NCBI RefSeq assembly: GCF_001592125.1
Contig: NZ_BCWI01000012.1
Location: forward strand, 56,355-120,354
From: Microbacterium hominis NBRC 15708
GTDB lineage: Bacteria; Actinomycetota; Actinomycetes; Actinomycetales; Microbacteriaceae
Length of the DNA stretch: 64,000 nt
Reading direction: 5' to 3'
A program made the translations under genes and the position numbers. Shown here piece by piece: positions 51,327 through 60,211 of this stretch. Within the stretch, counting starts at the first letter, position 1; every line of letters starts with the position of its first letter. The notes under the pieces are model-generated. The model worked only from the letters and a program-made list of their open reading frames with translations, was not told the origin of the DNA and did no database searches.

Positions 51327-52328
51327 ATGAGCTACTTCAGTGACGTCGAGCGCGACCTCGTGGTCGCCGCCCGCACCGTGCTCGCCGACGGCGTCGTGGC
51401 ACTCGACCTCGTGGCCCACAACGGCCGCGACCTTCCCGTCTGGGCGCCCGGGTCGCACGTGGACCTCATCCTCGCCGACGGCCGTCAGCCCGGGACGGAG
51501 CGCATCGAGCGCCAGTACTCGCTCTGCGGCGACGCCGCGGACCGGTCGACGTGGCGGGTCGCGGTGCTCCGGGAGGACGACGGGCGCGGAGGGTCGGTGC
51601 GCGTGCACGACGACGTGCAGGTGGGCCAACGGCTGCGGGTGCGCGGACCGCGCAACCACTTCTCGTACGACATGGTGCCCGAAGCGGTGCACCGCTTCGT
51701 CGCCGGCGGTATCGGCATCACCCCGATCCTCGCGATGGTGCGCGCCGCGGCCGCCGCGGGGGCCGCGTGGACGCTCGACTATGCCGGGCGGTCGCTGTCG
51801 ACCATGGCCTTCGTCGACGACGTGCGCGCGCTCGACGACGGCACGGGCCGCGTGCGGCTGCATCCCTCCGACGAGGGCTCCCGCCTCGACGTCGCCGCAC
51901 TCGTGGCCGCCGCCGCCGACGGCGGTCCCGTCTACGCCTGCGGTCCGGCGCGACTGATCGCGGCCCTCGAGGAGGGCTTCGGGGCGGCGGGGCGCGCCGA
52001 GGCGCTGCACGTCGAGCGGTTCGAGGCGATCGCGTACGGCGAGCCGGTCTGGTCGGAGCCGTTCGAGGTCGAGCTCGCGATGACCGGCGACGTCGTCACG
52101 GTGCTGCCCGGCCAGTCGGTCCTGGAGGCGATCGAGGAGCAGAGCCCGACCGCGATGGTGCTCTCCAGCTGTCGCCGCGGCACGTGCGGCACCTGCGAGG
52201 TGCCGGTGCTGGAGGGAGAGGTGGAGCACCGCGACTCGGTGCTGACCCCGCTCGAGCGGGAGCAGGGCGCCGTCATGATGGCCTGCGTCTCGCGTGCGGC
52301 CTGTCCCCGGATCGTGCTCGACGTCTGA
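51327..52328 (+). CDS. Phthalate-dioxygenase-type reductase (flavin, NAD and 2Fe-2S domains)
   Basis: A 333-residue electron-transfer protein: flavin domain (RQYSLCGD), NAD domain (VAGGIGITPILAMVRAA, VYACGPARLI) and a C-terminal plant-type ferredoxin with ligands in SSCRRGTCGTCEV and MACVSRA. It matches VanB/PobB-like class IA reductases that serve Rieske oxygenases, including O- and N-demethylases. No oxygenase subunit is within the window, so its partner is elsewhere or different. ATG 51327 is preferred to an upstream GTG because the family begins about here. Shares the GntR-type operator region. Confidence 0.9.
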   Translation: MSYFSDVERDLVVAARTVLADGVVALDLVAHNGRDLPVWAPGSHVDLILADGRQPGTERIERQYSLCGDAADRSTWRVAVLREDDGRGGSVRVHDDVQVGQRLRVRGPRNHFSYDMVPEAVHRFVAGGIGITPILAMVRAAAAAGAAWTLDYAGRSLSTMAFVDDVRALDDGTGRVRLHPSDEGSRLDVAALVAAAADGGPVYACGPARLIAALEEGFGAAGRAEALHVERFEAIAYGEPVWSEPFEVELAMTGDVVTVLPGQSVLEAIEEQSPTAMVLSSCRRGTCGTCEVPVLEGEVEHRDSVLTPLEREQGAVMMACVSRAACPRIVLDV

Positions 52329-52339
52329 GCGGGTGCCGC

Positions 52340-52754
52340 GGGGGCTTGGGCTGGGGTTGGGGCTTGGGTTGCGGTTGGGCTGGGGCTTGGGTTGCGGTTG
52401 GGTGGTGGTGACGATCGTCGGACTTTCCCGGCGTGAGCCCCGAACCGAGGGATGGTGCGGTGTCACCACCGGGTTTCTCCGGCGTACGTCACGTCGCGCT
52501 CGCCGCGCTTCTGTGCGGGCCGGACGGCCGCGCCGACGGTGGGGGCATCGGGGGAGCTCGGGCAAGCGGAGCCGATCCTGTGACGAACGTCGGAGGTTGT
52601 GCCCTGCGCGCGGCGGAAGGGGGCCGCGGTGGGCCGATCCCCGCGGAAACTCCGACGGTGGTCACGGCCCCGGGGCTCCGGGCGCCGGGGCGCCGACGCC
52701 GGCCGGGGCGCCGACGCCGGCCGGCGCCAGGGCTCCGGTGCGGCGGCGCCGGCG
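52340..52754. other. Non-coding stretch with G-rich tandem repeat
   Basis: Between the reductase and the convergent amidohydrolase gene, 426 nt have no supportable gene. At 52340-52411 runs of G in GGGGCTTGGG, GGTTGGGG and GCGGTTGGG repeat with a 23-nt period and could form a G-quadruplex. At 52690-52730 an 18-nt unit with GGCGCCGACGCCGGCC is repeated twice. GGTGGTGAC (52403-52411) and GTCACCACC (52463-52471) are inverted repeats. The rest has no clear signals. Confidence 0.6.
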
Positions 52755-54107
52755 TCAGCGGCCGACGCGGGCGCGGAGCGCGGCGGTGAGCGCGGTCTCG
52801 TCGCCGCTGACCAGCCGGTAGTCGCGGACGACCACGCGCCCGCCGACCACGACGTGCCGCGGCCGGCGCCCCGGGTGGGCCCACAGCAGTCCGGCGACCG
52901 GATCGGCCACGCCCGCGTCCGCGACGCCGGAGACGTCCCAGACGCACGCATCGCCCGCGGCCCCCGGGGTCAGGATGCCGAGCTCCGCGCGACCGAGACC
53001 CGCGGCGCCGCCCGACGTGGCCATCGTCAGGACGTCACGCGCCGGGAGCGTCGGCCCGACGAGGCCCGACACCTGCATCGCGAGGCGGGCGTCGGCGAGG
53101 AGGTGCCCGGCGTCGTTCGACCCGCCGCCCGAGGTGCCCAGCCCCACGGCGATGCCGTGCGCCCGCAGGCGGGCCACGGGGGCGACGCCCCAGCCCATCG
53201 GCACGTCGCAGCCCGGTGCGTGCGTGGCGGTGACGCCGGCGGCCGCGAGGCGTGAGATCTCGGCATCCGTCACGTCGCACAGGTGCGCGATCGTCACGTC
53301 CGGCTCGAGCCAGCCCCACTCCTCGAGCAGGTCGAGGGGCCGCCGGCCGTACCGGGTGAGCGCGATCTCGGTGTCGACCTGCTCGTTCGCCTGGGTGCGC
53401 CGGCGCAGACCGTGGCGCCGCGCCACGTCGCCGAGCGCGCGGAAGGTCTCCGCGGAGTCGGAGTGCACGCCCGCCGGGCCCACCGCGAGCTGCAGCATGC
53501 CGTCGGCGCTCGTGCCGCCCGGGACGTCGGCGGCGGAGGGGAGGAGGTCGCGGACGATCGCCTCCGCGCTCGCCGCCGCGGCGGCGGGGGCGTCGCGGGC
53601 CGATCCGCGGACGAACACGAGGCGCGCGCCGAGTTCTGCGGCCGCTCCGGCGATGGCGTGCGCGATCGCGACGGTGTCGTCGACCGGAGTGGGGGAGGCC
53701 GCGGGGTCGGGCCAGTTGAGCTGGTGATCGGCGACGGTGGTCACTCCGCACAGGAGCGACTCGGCCAGCCCCACGCCGGCCGTCGCGCGGACGAGGGAGG
53801 CGTCGATGCCCGCGGCGGCATACGCGGCGGCCATCGCGGGCAGCCACTCCCGCATGGGCACTCCCCGGGTGCCCGGCAGGGTGCGGAAGCCCGACTGGAG
53901 CAGGTGGTGGTGCGCGTTGACGAGACCGGGGGTGACGAGGCCGCCCTCGGCGTCGAGGGTGTCGTGCGCGGATGCGGCGGGCTCCGCGGTCGGGACGCCG
54001 ACGCGGCCGTCCGCGCCGATCACGAGGTCGCCGGTGCGGTCGAGGTCGGGCTCGTCGAAGCGCTCCACGATGAGGGAGGCGCCCGTGATGGTCAGCGTAC
54101 GGGTCAT
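52755..54107 (-). CDS. 8-oxoguanine-deaminase-like amidohydrolase, one ligand changed
   Basis: A 450-residue amidohydrolase of the AtzA/TrzN/8-oxoguanine deaminase group: TPGLVNAHHHLLQSGFRTL (metal His pair), IAHLCDVTDAEI (His) and GLGTSGGGSNDAGHLLADARLAMQ (in place of GxxxDGxASND). The usual THLAE motif that holds a metal His and the catalytic Glu reads TQANEQ, with Gln for His. The enzyme may use another ligand, another metal or be inactive. Start at ATG 54107 is 7 nt after a TAGGAC hexamer. It may act on a purine or triazine-like ring along with the neighbouring deaminase. Confidence 0.75.
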   Translation of the reverse strand: MTRTLTITGASLIVERFDEPDLDRTGDLVIGADGRVGVPTAEPAASAHDTLDAEGGLVTPGLVNAHHHLLQSGFRTLPGTRGVPMREWLPAMAAAYAAAGIDASLVRATAGVGLAESLLCGVTTVADHQLNWPDPAASPTPVDDTVAIAHAIAGAAAELGARLVFVRGSARDAPAAAAASAEAIVRDLLPSAADVPGGTSADGMLQLAVGPAGVHSDSAETFRALGDVARRHGLRRRTQANEQVDTEIALTRYGRRPLDLLEEWGWLEPDVTIAHLCDVTDAEISRLAAAGVTATHAPGCDVPMGWGVAPVARLRAHGIAVGLGTSGGGSNDAGHLLADARLAMQVSGLVGPTLPARDVLTMATSGGAAGLGRAELGILTPGAAGDACVWDVSGVADAGVADPVAGLLWAHPGRRPRHVVVGGRVVVRDYRLVSGDETALTAALRARVGR

Positions 54108-54218
54108 GGCGTCCGTCCTATCAGTCGCATGTTTCGCGCAGATGAGCCGTCCGGCGCGGCCGGTCGAGGGATGCGGCGCGCAATGTCCGAACCCGTTCTT
54201 ATCTTCGACGCAGAGGCA

Positions 54219-54247
54219 TTGAAGTACTAGAACACATGTTCTAATCT
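54219..54247 (+). promoter_or_regulatory. SOS promoter of the mutasome operon with LexA box
   Basis: TTGAAG (54219-54224), 17-nt spacer, TAATCT (54242-54247). The palindrome GAACACATGTTC (54230-54241) fills the end of the spacer and fits the actinobacterial LexA box GAAC-N4-GTTC. The GTG start of the first gene is 6 nt after the -10, so the transcript is leaderless and its synthesis should be blocked by LexA until DNA damage. Confidence 0.88.
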
Positions 54248-54253
54248 GTCGAA

Positions 54254-54967
54254 GTGAGGCCGATCGTGGGGAACGTCGCTGCCGCGGACGTCGCGGGCAC
54301 CGTGAGCACCCTGCGCGCGCAGATGGAGCGCATGCAGGGGCGTCGCCTCGACACGCCCGTGCTCCCGGTGCCGCCGGCGCTGGCGTCGCTGCTGCCCGGC
54401 GGAGGCCTGCGCACGGGGGGAGCCTACGCGCTCGGGCGGTCGATGTCGCTGCTGTTCGCTCTGCTGGCCGAACCCTCGCAGACCGGCTCGTGGTGCGCCG
54501 TCGTGGGCATGCCGCACGTCGGTGTGGAAGCGGCGCGCGCCGCCGGCGTGGACCTGTCGCGGCTCGTCCTGGTGCCCGATCCGGGCGAGCGCTGGCTCGC
54601 GGTGACCTCGACGCTCGCCGATGTGCTGTCGGTCGTGGCGGTGCGGCCGCCGGCCCGGGCGAAGGATGCCGACGTCGCCCGGCTCGCCGCGCGCATGCGT
54701 GAACGCGATGCCGTGCTGCTCGTGCAGGGCCCCTGGCCGCAGACCGAGGCGATGATCGACGTCTCCGATCCGTCGTGGTCGGGCCTCGGCGAGGGCCACG
54801 GCATCCTGTCGGGACGAGAGCTCACCGTCACGGTGACCAGCCGGCGCGCGCCCGTGCCGCGATCGAACCGGCTCCTGCTTCCCGACGAGCAGGGCCGCCT
54901 CGGCGGGGGGGAAGGCGCCGGCCGCTCGCGCGTGCCCGCGCCCGTGCCGATGAGACGGGCGGTGTGA
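54254..54967 (+). CDS. imuA': ImuA'-like mutasome protein
   Basis: A 237-residue RecA-fold-like protein that begins the ImuA'-ImuB-DnaE2 operon. LLPGGGLRTGGAYALGRSMSLLFALLAEP resembles the RecA/SulA-like core, but the Walker A Gly-Lys-Thr is not intact. In mycobacteria ImuA' is needed with ImuB for DnaE2-dependent damage-induced mutagenesis. GTG at 54254 is fixed by the leaderless promoter. The imuB start is 1 nt after its stop. Confidence 0.85.
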   Translation: MRPIVGNVAAADVAGTVSTLRAQMERMQGRRLDTPVLPVPPALASLLPGGGLRTGGAYALGRSMSLLFALLAEPSQTGSWCAVVGMPHVGVEAARAAGVDLSRLVLVPDPGERWLAVTSTLADVLSVVAVRPPARAKDADVARLAARMRERDAVLLVQGPWPQTEAMIDVSDPSWSGLGEGHGILSGRELTVTVTSRRAPVPRSNRLLLPDEQGRLGGGEGAGRSRVPAPVPMRRAV

Positions 54968-54968
54968 G

Positions 54969-56627
54969 ATGGATGCCGATGTCCGGGGCGGCCCGCCCCC
55001 TCCGCGCAGTCTGGTCGTGTGGGTGCCCGACTGGCCGATCGTCGCGCTCACCCGCGACGGCGACGACCCGCTGGACGCCGACGGGCCCATCGCCGTGTTC
55101 GAGAAGGGGATGGTCGTCGCCTGCTCGGCGGCGGCGCGCGCCGAGGGCGTCCGGCGACGGATGCGTCGCCGTGATGCGCAGGCCCGCTGCCCGCAGCTGA
55201 CGGTGGTGGATGCCGACGCCGTGCGCGATCATCGGGCGTTCGGGCCTGTGATCGCGGCGATCGAGGAGGCCGCACCGAACGTGCAGGTGATCCAGCCCGG
55301 ACTGTGCGCCCTGCACGCGCGCGGGCCGGCGCGCTATTTCGGCGGTGAGGCCGCGGCGGCGACGGTGCTCGCGGGCGCCGTGGCGAGCCTCGGCGTCGAT
55401 GACGTGCGGGTGGGCATCGCCGACGGCACCTTCACCGCCCAGCAGGCGGCCCGCGGCGGCACGCGCCGGGAGGATCCGGTGCGGATCGTGCCGGCCGGTT
55501 CGGCCGCGGCCTTCCTCTCGCCGCTGCCGGTGGGGGTGCTCGACGAAGAGCTGGCCTCGCTGTTCGGCCGGCTCGGGGTGCAGACGCTGGGCGAGGTCGC
55601 GGCCCTCGGCGCCGACCGGCTCGTCGAGCGGTTCGGCGCGCGCGGTCAGCGGCTGCACGCGCTGGCCGCCGGCCGCGACCCGCGCCCCGTGACGGCGCGC
55701 ACGCCGCCGCCCGAGCTGCACCGCGAGGTCGCGTTCGAGCCCCCGGTCGAGACCGCGGACCAGGTCGCGTTCGCCCTGCGGATGCCGGCTGCGGAGTTCG
55801 TCTCCCGGCTCGGGGAGCAGGGGCTCGTCTGCACCGAGCTGCGTGTCGTGCTCACCGGCGACCGCGGGGAGCGCAGCGAGCGGGTGTGGCTGCATCCCGG
55901 GGCTTTCGACGCCGCCGCGGTGGTCGACCGGGTGCGCTGGCAGCTCGCCGAGCAGGGCGCGGCGACGGGCGCCGGGGGCACGAGCGGTGCCGGGGGCACC
56001 GGGGGCGCCGGGGGCACGAGCGGCGCCAGCGGCGCCGGGGGCGGCGGGACGGGACGGGCGCTTCGCAGCGCGGTCGTGCGGGTGCGCATCGAGCCCGAGG
56101 CGGTGGATGCCGCCGCCCACCACACCGCGCGGCTGTTCGGGTCGGGTCCCGAGGAGCGCGTGCATCGCGCGCTCTCGCGCGTGCAGGCGATGCTCGGACA
56201 CCAGGGCGTGCTCACTCCCGCGGTCGGCGGCGGTCGGTGGCTCGCGGAACGACAGCGGCTCGTGCCCTGGGGGAACGTCGTCGCCGATCTGCGCACGGGC
56301 GAGCGTCCCTGGCCGGGGAGCCTTCCCGATCCGCTGCCGACGACGGTGTTCGCCGAGGGGATGCCGGTCGCGGTGCTGGATGCCGACGGCGACATGATCG
56401 CCGTGGATGCCCGCGGGGAGCCGACCGCCGTCCCCGCGGCGATCGAGCTCGGCGGGCGGCGCCGCGGCATCCGCACCTGGGCGGGACCGTGGCCGGTGAT
56501 CGAACGCGCGTGGGATCCCGAGCGGGCGCGGCGGGCGCACCGCTTCCAGGTGGTCGACGTCGCGGAGGGCGCCTGGCTGCTGGTGTGCGAGGAAGGCGTT
56601 TGGCAGATCGAGGGGAGGTACGACTGA
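54969..56627 (+). CDS. imuB: ImuB, inactive Y-family polymerase of the mutasome
   Basis: A 552-residue Y-family protein. Near residues 105-120, where active enzymes have the SIDE catalytic pair, the sequence is GLCALHARGPARYFGG, so the catalytic acids are absent, as in ImuB. A helix-hairpin-helix (LFGRLGVQTLGEVAALGADRLVERFG) and a little-finger domain follow. A Gly/Ala/Thr/Ser insert of about 33 residues (positions about 335-367) interrupts the C-terminal part and is made of short tandem repeats. ImuB is thought to bridge DnaE2 to the sliding clamp. Its stop overlaps the dnaE2 start by 1 nt (TGATG). Confidence 0.92.
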   Translation: MDADVRGGPPPPRSLVVWVPDWPIVALTRDGDDPLDADGPIAVFEKGMVVACSAAARAEGVRRRMRRRDAQARCPQLTVVDADAVRDHRAFGPVIAAIEEAAPNVQVIQPGLCALHARGPARYFGGEAAAATVLAGAVASLGVDDVRVGIADGTFTAQQAARGGTRREDPVRIVPAGSAAAFLSPLPVGVLDEELASLFGRLGVQTLGEVAALGADRLVERFGARGQRLHALAAGRDPRPVTARTPPPELHREVAFEPPVETADQVAFALRMPAAEFVSRLGEQGLVCTELRVVLTGDRGERSERVWLHPGAFDAAAVVDRVRWQLAEQGAATGAGGTSGAGGTGGAGGTSGASGAGGGGTGRALRSAVVRVRIEPEAVDAAAHHTARLFGSGPEERVHRALSRVQAMLGHQGVLTPAVGGGRWLAERQRLVPWGNVVADLRTGERPWPGSLPDPLPTTVFAEGMPVAVLDADGDMIAVDARGEPTAVPAAIELGGRRRGIRTWAGPWPVIERAWDPERARRAHRFQVVDVAEGAWLLVCEEGVWQIEGRYD

Positions 56628-59600
56628 TGGGGTTCAACAATCCGTCGGTCCGCTGGTCGGAGATGGCCCGCCTGCTCGGTGCGCCGGCGATCGGCGGCGA
56701 CCCTGCACCGGACGGCGGCGACGGCCCCGCCTTCTCCCGCAAGCGCGGTGCCTACGAGCGGCCGCCGATCGAGCGGCCCACGGATGCCGTGCCGTACGCC
56801 GAGCTGCACGCGCACTCGTCGTTCTCGTTCCTCGACGGGGCGTCCTCGCCCGCCGAGCTCGCCGAGGAGGCGGAGCGGCTGGGCCTGCACGCCCTCGCGA
56901 TCACCGACCACGACGGCTTCTACGGGATCGTGCGTTTCGCGGAGGCCGCCGAGCAGCTTCAGGTGAAGACCGTGTTCGGGGCGGAGCTCTCGCTCGGGGC
57001 AAGCGGCGGCGCGGGGGAAGGGGCGGGGCGTGCGACGGGCCTGCTCGCCGGTCCGAGTGCCGCGCGGGCCGGGTCGCCCGACCCCGCCGGCTCGCACCTG
57101 CTCGTGCTCGCCCGCGGCGAGGAGGGCTACCACCGGCTGGCGGCGGCTCTCACCCACGCACAGCTCGCCGGCGGGGAGAAAGGGCGGCCCTGGTACGACC
57201 TCGACGAGCTCGCCGCGCGCGCCGACGGGCACTGGACGATCCTCACCGGATGCCGCAAGGGCGCGGTGCGTCAGGCGCTCGCCGCCGGGGGAGCCGATGC
57301 CGCGGCCGCCGCGCTCGACCGGCTCGTCGCGCTGTTCGGCGCCGACGCGGTGAACGTCGAGCTGATCGACCACGGCGCCCCCACCGACACCCGCGACAAC
57401 GACGTGCTCGCCGCGCTCGCCGCCGCGCGCTCGCTCCCGGTGCTGGCGAGCAACAACGTGCATTACGCGGTGCCCGACCGCGTGCACCTGGCGGCCGCCG
57501 TCGCGGCGGTGCGCGCCAATCGCGGCCTCGACGAGCTCGACGGCTGGCTGCCGTCGCACGCGAGCGCGCATCTGCGTTCGGGCGCCGAGATGACGCGGCG
57601 GTTCCGCCGCTACCCGGGCGCGGTCGCCCGCACGGTCACGCTCGCCGACGAGCTCGCCTTCCCCTTGCGCCGCGCCAAGCCGGCCCTGCCGAAGATGGCC
57701 GTCCCCGACGGGCACACGCCGATGTCGTGGCTGCGCACCCTCGTGTGGGAGGCCGTGCCGCGCAAGTATCCCGACCTCACCGAGAAGAACCGCGCGCGCA
57801 TCGAACGCGAGCTCGACGTCATCGCGCAGAAGGACTTCCCGGGCTACTTCCTCATCGTCCACGGCATCGTCGCCGAGGCCCGTCGCCGCGGCATCCTGTG
57901 CCAGGGACGGGGCTCGGCCGCCAACAGCGCCGTCTGCTACCTGCTGGACATCACGGCGATCGACTCGATCTACTACGACCTGCCGTTCGAGCGGTTCCTG
58001 TCCGCGATGCGCGAGGAGGAGCCCGACATCGACGTCGACTTCGACGCCGACCGGCGCGAGGAGATCATCCAGTGGGTGTTCGGCGAGTACGGGCGCGAGC
58101 GGGCGGCGCAGGTCGCGAACGTCATCCAGTACCGTCCGAAGAACGCGGTGCGCGACATGGCGAAGGCGCTCGGACACTCGCCCGGTCAGCAGGACGCCTG
58201 GTCGAAGCAGGTCGAGCGGTGGGACGGCGCCGTCGCGGGCTCGCACGACATCCCCGATCGCGTGCTCGAGTACGCCGCCGAGCTGTTGAAGGCGCCGCGA
58301 CATCTCGGCATCCACTCGGGGGGCATGGTGCTCACCGAGCGTCCCGTGGGCGAGGTGGTGCCGATCGAGCACGCGCGGATGGAGAACCGCACCGTCATCC
58401 AGTGGGACAAGGACGACGCCGCGTGGATGGGGCTCGTGAAGTTCGACCTGTTGGGGCTCGGCATGCTCGCCGCGCTGCAGCACTGCTTCGATCTCATCGC
58501 CGACGCGACGGGGGAGCGGTGGACGCTCGACACCCTCCCCAAGGAGGAGGCCGCGGTCTACGACATGCTGTGCCGCGCCGACTCGATCGGGGTGTTCCAG
58601 GTGGAGTCCCGCGCGCAGATGGGGCTGCTGCCGCGGCTGCAGCCGCGGCGGTTCTACGACCTGGTGATCGAGATCGCCCTGATCCGGCCGGGTCCGATCC
58701 AGGGCGGCGCGGTGCACCCGTACGTGCGCCGCAAGCTGGGGCTGGAGGAGCCGACGTACGCCCACGAGAAGCTCCGACCGGTGCTGGAGCGGACCCTCGG
58801 TGTGCCGGTGTTCCAGGAGCAGCTCATGCAGATGGGGATGGCCGTCGGCGACCTCACCGGAGAGGATGCCGATGTGCTGCGCCGTGCCATGGGCTCCAAG
58901 CGCGGCATCGAGCGGATCGAGTCGGTGCGGCAGAAGCTGTACGACGGGATGGCGCGGCACGGGCTGGTCGGACAGGTCGCCGACGACATCTACGCGAAGA
59001 TCCAGGCGTTCGCGAACTTCGGCTTCGCGGAGAGCCACTCGCTGTCGTTCGCGCTGCTCGTCTACGCGTCGTCGTGGCTCAAGCTGCACTACCCGGGCGC
59101 GTTCCTCGCCGCGCTGCTGCGTGCGCAGCCCATGGGCTTCTACTCTCCGGCGACCCTCACCGCCGACGCCCGCCGGCACGGTGTCGTCGTGCGTCGCCCC
59201 GATCTGCACGCCTCCGGGGTGGATGCCGGTCTCGAACCCCTCGACGAACCCCCTTCCCCGGTCGTCGACCCGGTCGTTGAGCGAGAGAGCGCAGCCCCTT
59301 CCCCGGTCGTTGAGCGAGAGAGCGCCGCGTCCCCTCCGGTCGTTGAGCGAGAGAGCGCAGCGAACGAGTCGAAACGCGTCCCCACCGGCATCCCCGCCTG
59401 CACCGACCGCCACCAGCCGCCGGTGCCGCCGTTCGATGCCGCCGCGCCCGACGCGTCGGCCGCCCATCGCCGGGACGGCCGTTTCGCCGTCCGGCTGGGG
59501 CTGGCCGCGGTCACGGGGGTGGGAAAGCCCCTCGCGCAGCGCATCGTGTCGACGCGCGAGAGCGACGGCCCCTTCCGCGACCTCCGCGACCTCGTGCGGC

Positions 59601-60187
59601 GAACGGGTGCCACGGCCGCCCAGGTGGAGGCGCTGGCGACGGCGGGGGCGTTCGAGAGCATGGGCATCACGCGGCGCCAGGGGCTCTGGCTGGCCGGCGA
59701 TGCGGCCCAGGATCTGCCCGAGTTCCTTCCCGACTCTCTTGTCGCCGTGCAGCCCCCGCTGTTCGGCGACCAGTCCACCTACGACGTGCTCGCCGCCGAC
59801 CTCTGGGCCACGGGCATCTCCACCGACGACCATCCCCTCACGCATTACCGGGCGCCGCTGGATGCGCGCGGGGTGCTCACCTCTCGCGAGCTGCGCACGC
59901 ACGAGGTCGGGCGGCGGGTCGAGGTCGCGGGACTGGTGACGCACCGGCAGCGGCCCGCGACGGCATCCGGGATCACCTTCATCAACCTCGAGGACGAGCA
60001 CGGCCTCGTCAACGTCATCTGCTCGAAGGGCGTCTGGGACCGCTATCGTCGGGTGCTGCGGGATGCGCCGGCGCTCATCGCGCGCGGCATCCTCGAGCGT
60101 TCACCCGAGGGCGTCACGAACCTCGTCGCCGACGCGTTCGAAGACCTGCGCGTCGGCGTGCGCCACCGCTCCCGCGACTTCCGCTGA
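56627..60187 (+). CDS. dnaE2: Error-prone DNA polymerase DnaE2, with repeat-derived insert
   Basis: An 1186-residue C-family polymerase for translesion synthesis. The PHP domain begins at YAELHAHSSFSFLDGAS (about residue 57); the catalytic aspartates are in EPDIDVDFDADR (about residue 466); the fingers and HhH regions follow; VAGLVTHRQRP and the OB-fold end the protein. Residues about 882-917 (VVERESAA repeated three times, then NESKR) are encoded by the interspersed repeat and lie before the HhH segment, which explains the length compared with about 1080 in mycobacteria. AGGGGAGG precedes the ATG. SOS-controlled with imuA' and imuB. Confidence 0.94.
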   Translation: MGFNNPSVRWSEMARLLGAPAIGGDPAPDGGDGPAFSRKRGAYERPPIERPTDAVPYAELHAHSSFSFLDGASSPAELAEEAERLGLHALAITDHDGFYGIVRFAEAAEQLQVKTVFGAELSLGASGGAGEGAGRATGLLAGPSAARAGSPDPAGSHLLVLARGEEGYHRLAAALTHAQLAGGEKGRPWYDLDELAARADGHWTILTGCRKGAVRQALAAGGADAAAAALDRLVALFGADAVNVELIDHGAPTDTRDNDVLAALAAARSLPVLASNNVHYAVPDRVHLAAAVAAVRANRGLDELDGWLPSHASAHLRSGAEMTRRFRRYPGAVARTVTLADELAFPLRRAKPALPKMAVPDGHTPMSWLRTLVWEAVPRKYPDLTEKNRARIERELDVIAQKDFPGYFLIVHGIVAEARRRGILCQGRGSAANSAVCYLLDITAIDSIYYDLPFERFLSAMREEEPDIDVDFDADRREEIIQWVFGEYGRERAAQVANVIQYRPKNAVRDMAKALGHSPGQQDAWSKQVERWDGAVAGSHDIPDRVLEYAAELLKAPRHLGIHSGGMVLTERPVGEVVPIEHARMENRTVIQWDKDDAAWMGLVKFDLLGLGMLAALQHCFDLIADATGERWTLDTLPKEEAAVYDMLCRADSIGVFQVESRAQMGLLPRLQPRRFYDLVIEIALIRPGPIQGGAVHPYVRRKLGLEEPTYAHEKLRPVLERTLGVPVFQEQLMQMGMAVGDLTGEDADVLRRAMGSKRGIERIESVRQKLYDGMARHGLVGQVADDIYAKIQAFANFGFAESHSLSFALLVYASSWLKLHYPGAFLAALLRAQPMGFYSPATLTADARRHGVVVRRPDLHASGVDAGLEPLDEPPSPVVDPVVERESAAPSPVVERESAASPPVVERESAANESKRVPTGIPACTDRHQPPVPPFDAAAPDASAAHRRDGRFAVRLGLAAVTGVGKPLAQRIVSTRESDGPFRDLRDLVRRTGATAAQVEALATAGAFESMGITRRQGLWLAGDAAQDLPEFLPDSLVAVQPPLFGDQSTYDVLAADLWATGISTDDHPLTHYRAPLDARGVLTSRELRTHEVGRRVEVAGLVTHRQRPATASGITFINLEDEHGLVNVICSKGVWDRYRRVLRDAPALIARGILERSPEGVTNLVADAFEDLRVGVRHRSRDFR
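59270..59377 (+). repeat. Three in-frame copies of the interspersed repeat inside dnaE2
   Basis: Copies start at 59270, 59303 and 59336, each with CCGGTCGTTGAGCGAGAGAG; the spacing is 33 nt, so the frame is kept. The first two are truncated after GCGCAG or GCGCCG; the third runs on to GAGTCGAAACG. The unit is a 41-nt variant of that in the array at 31105-31449. Confidence 0.9.
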
Positions 60188-60211
60188 CCCCCACACCCAC
60201 CCCCACCCCCA

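Noticed and set aside
55646..60001. A very long open frame (1451 codons) on the minus strand, opposite imuB and dnaE2
   Set aside because: It mirrors the codon structure of the real genes: high third-position GC leaves the antisense frame open. The product is low-complexity His/Arg/Asp-rich with no motif, and the plus strand encodes clear ImuB and DnaE2.
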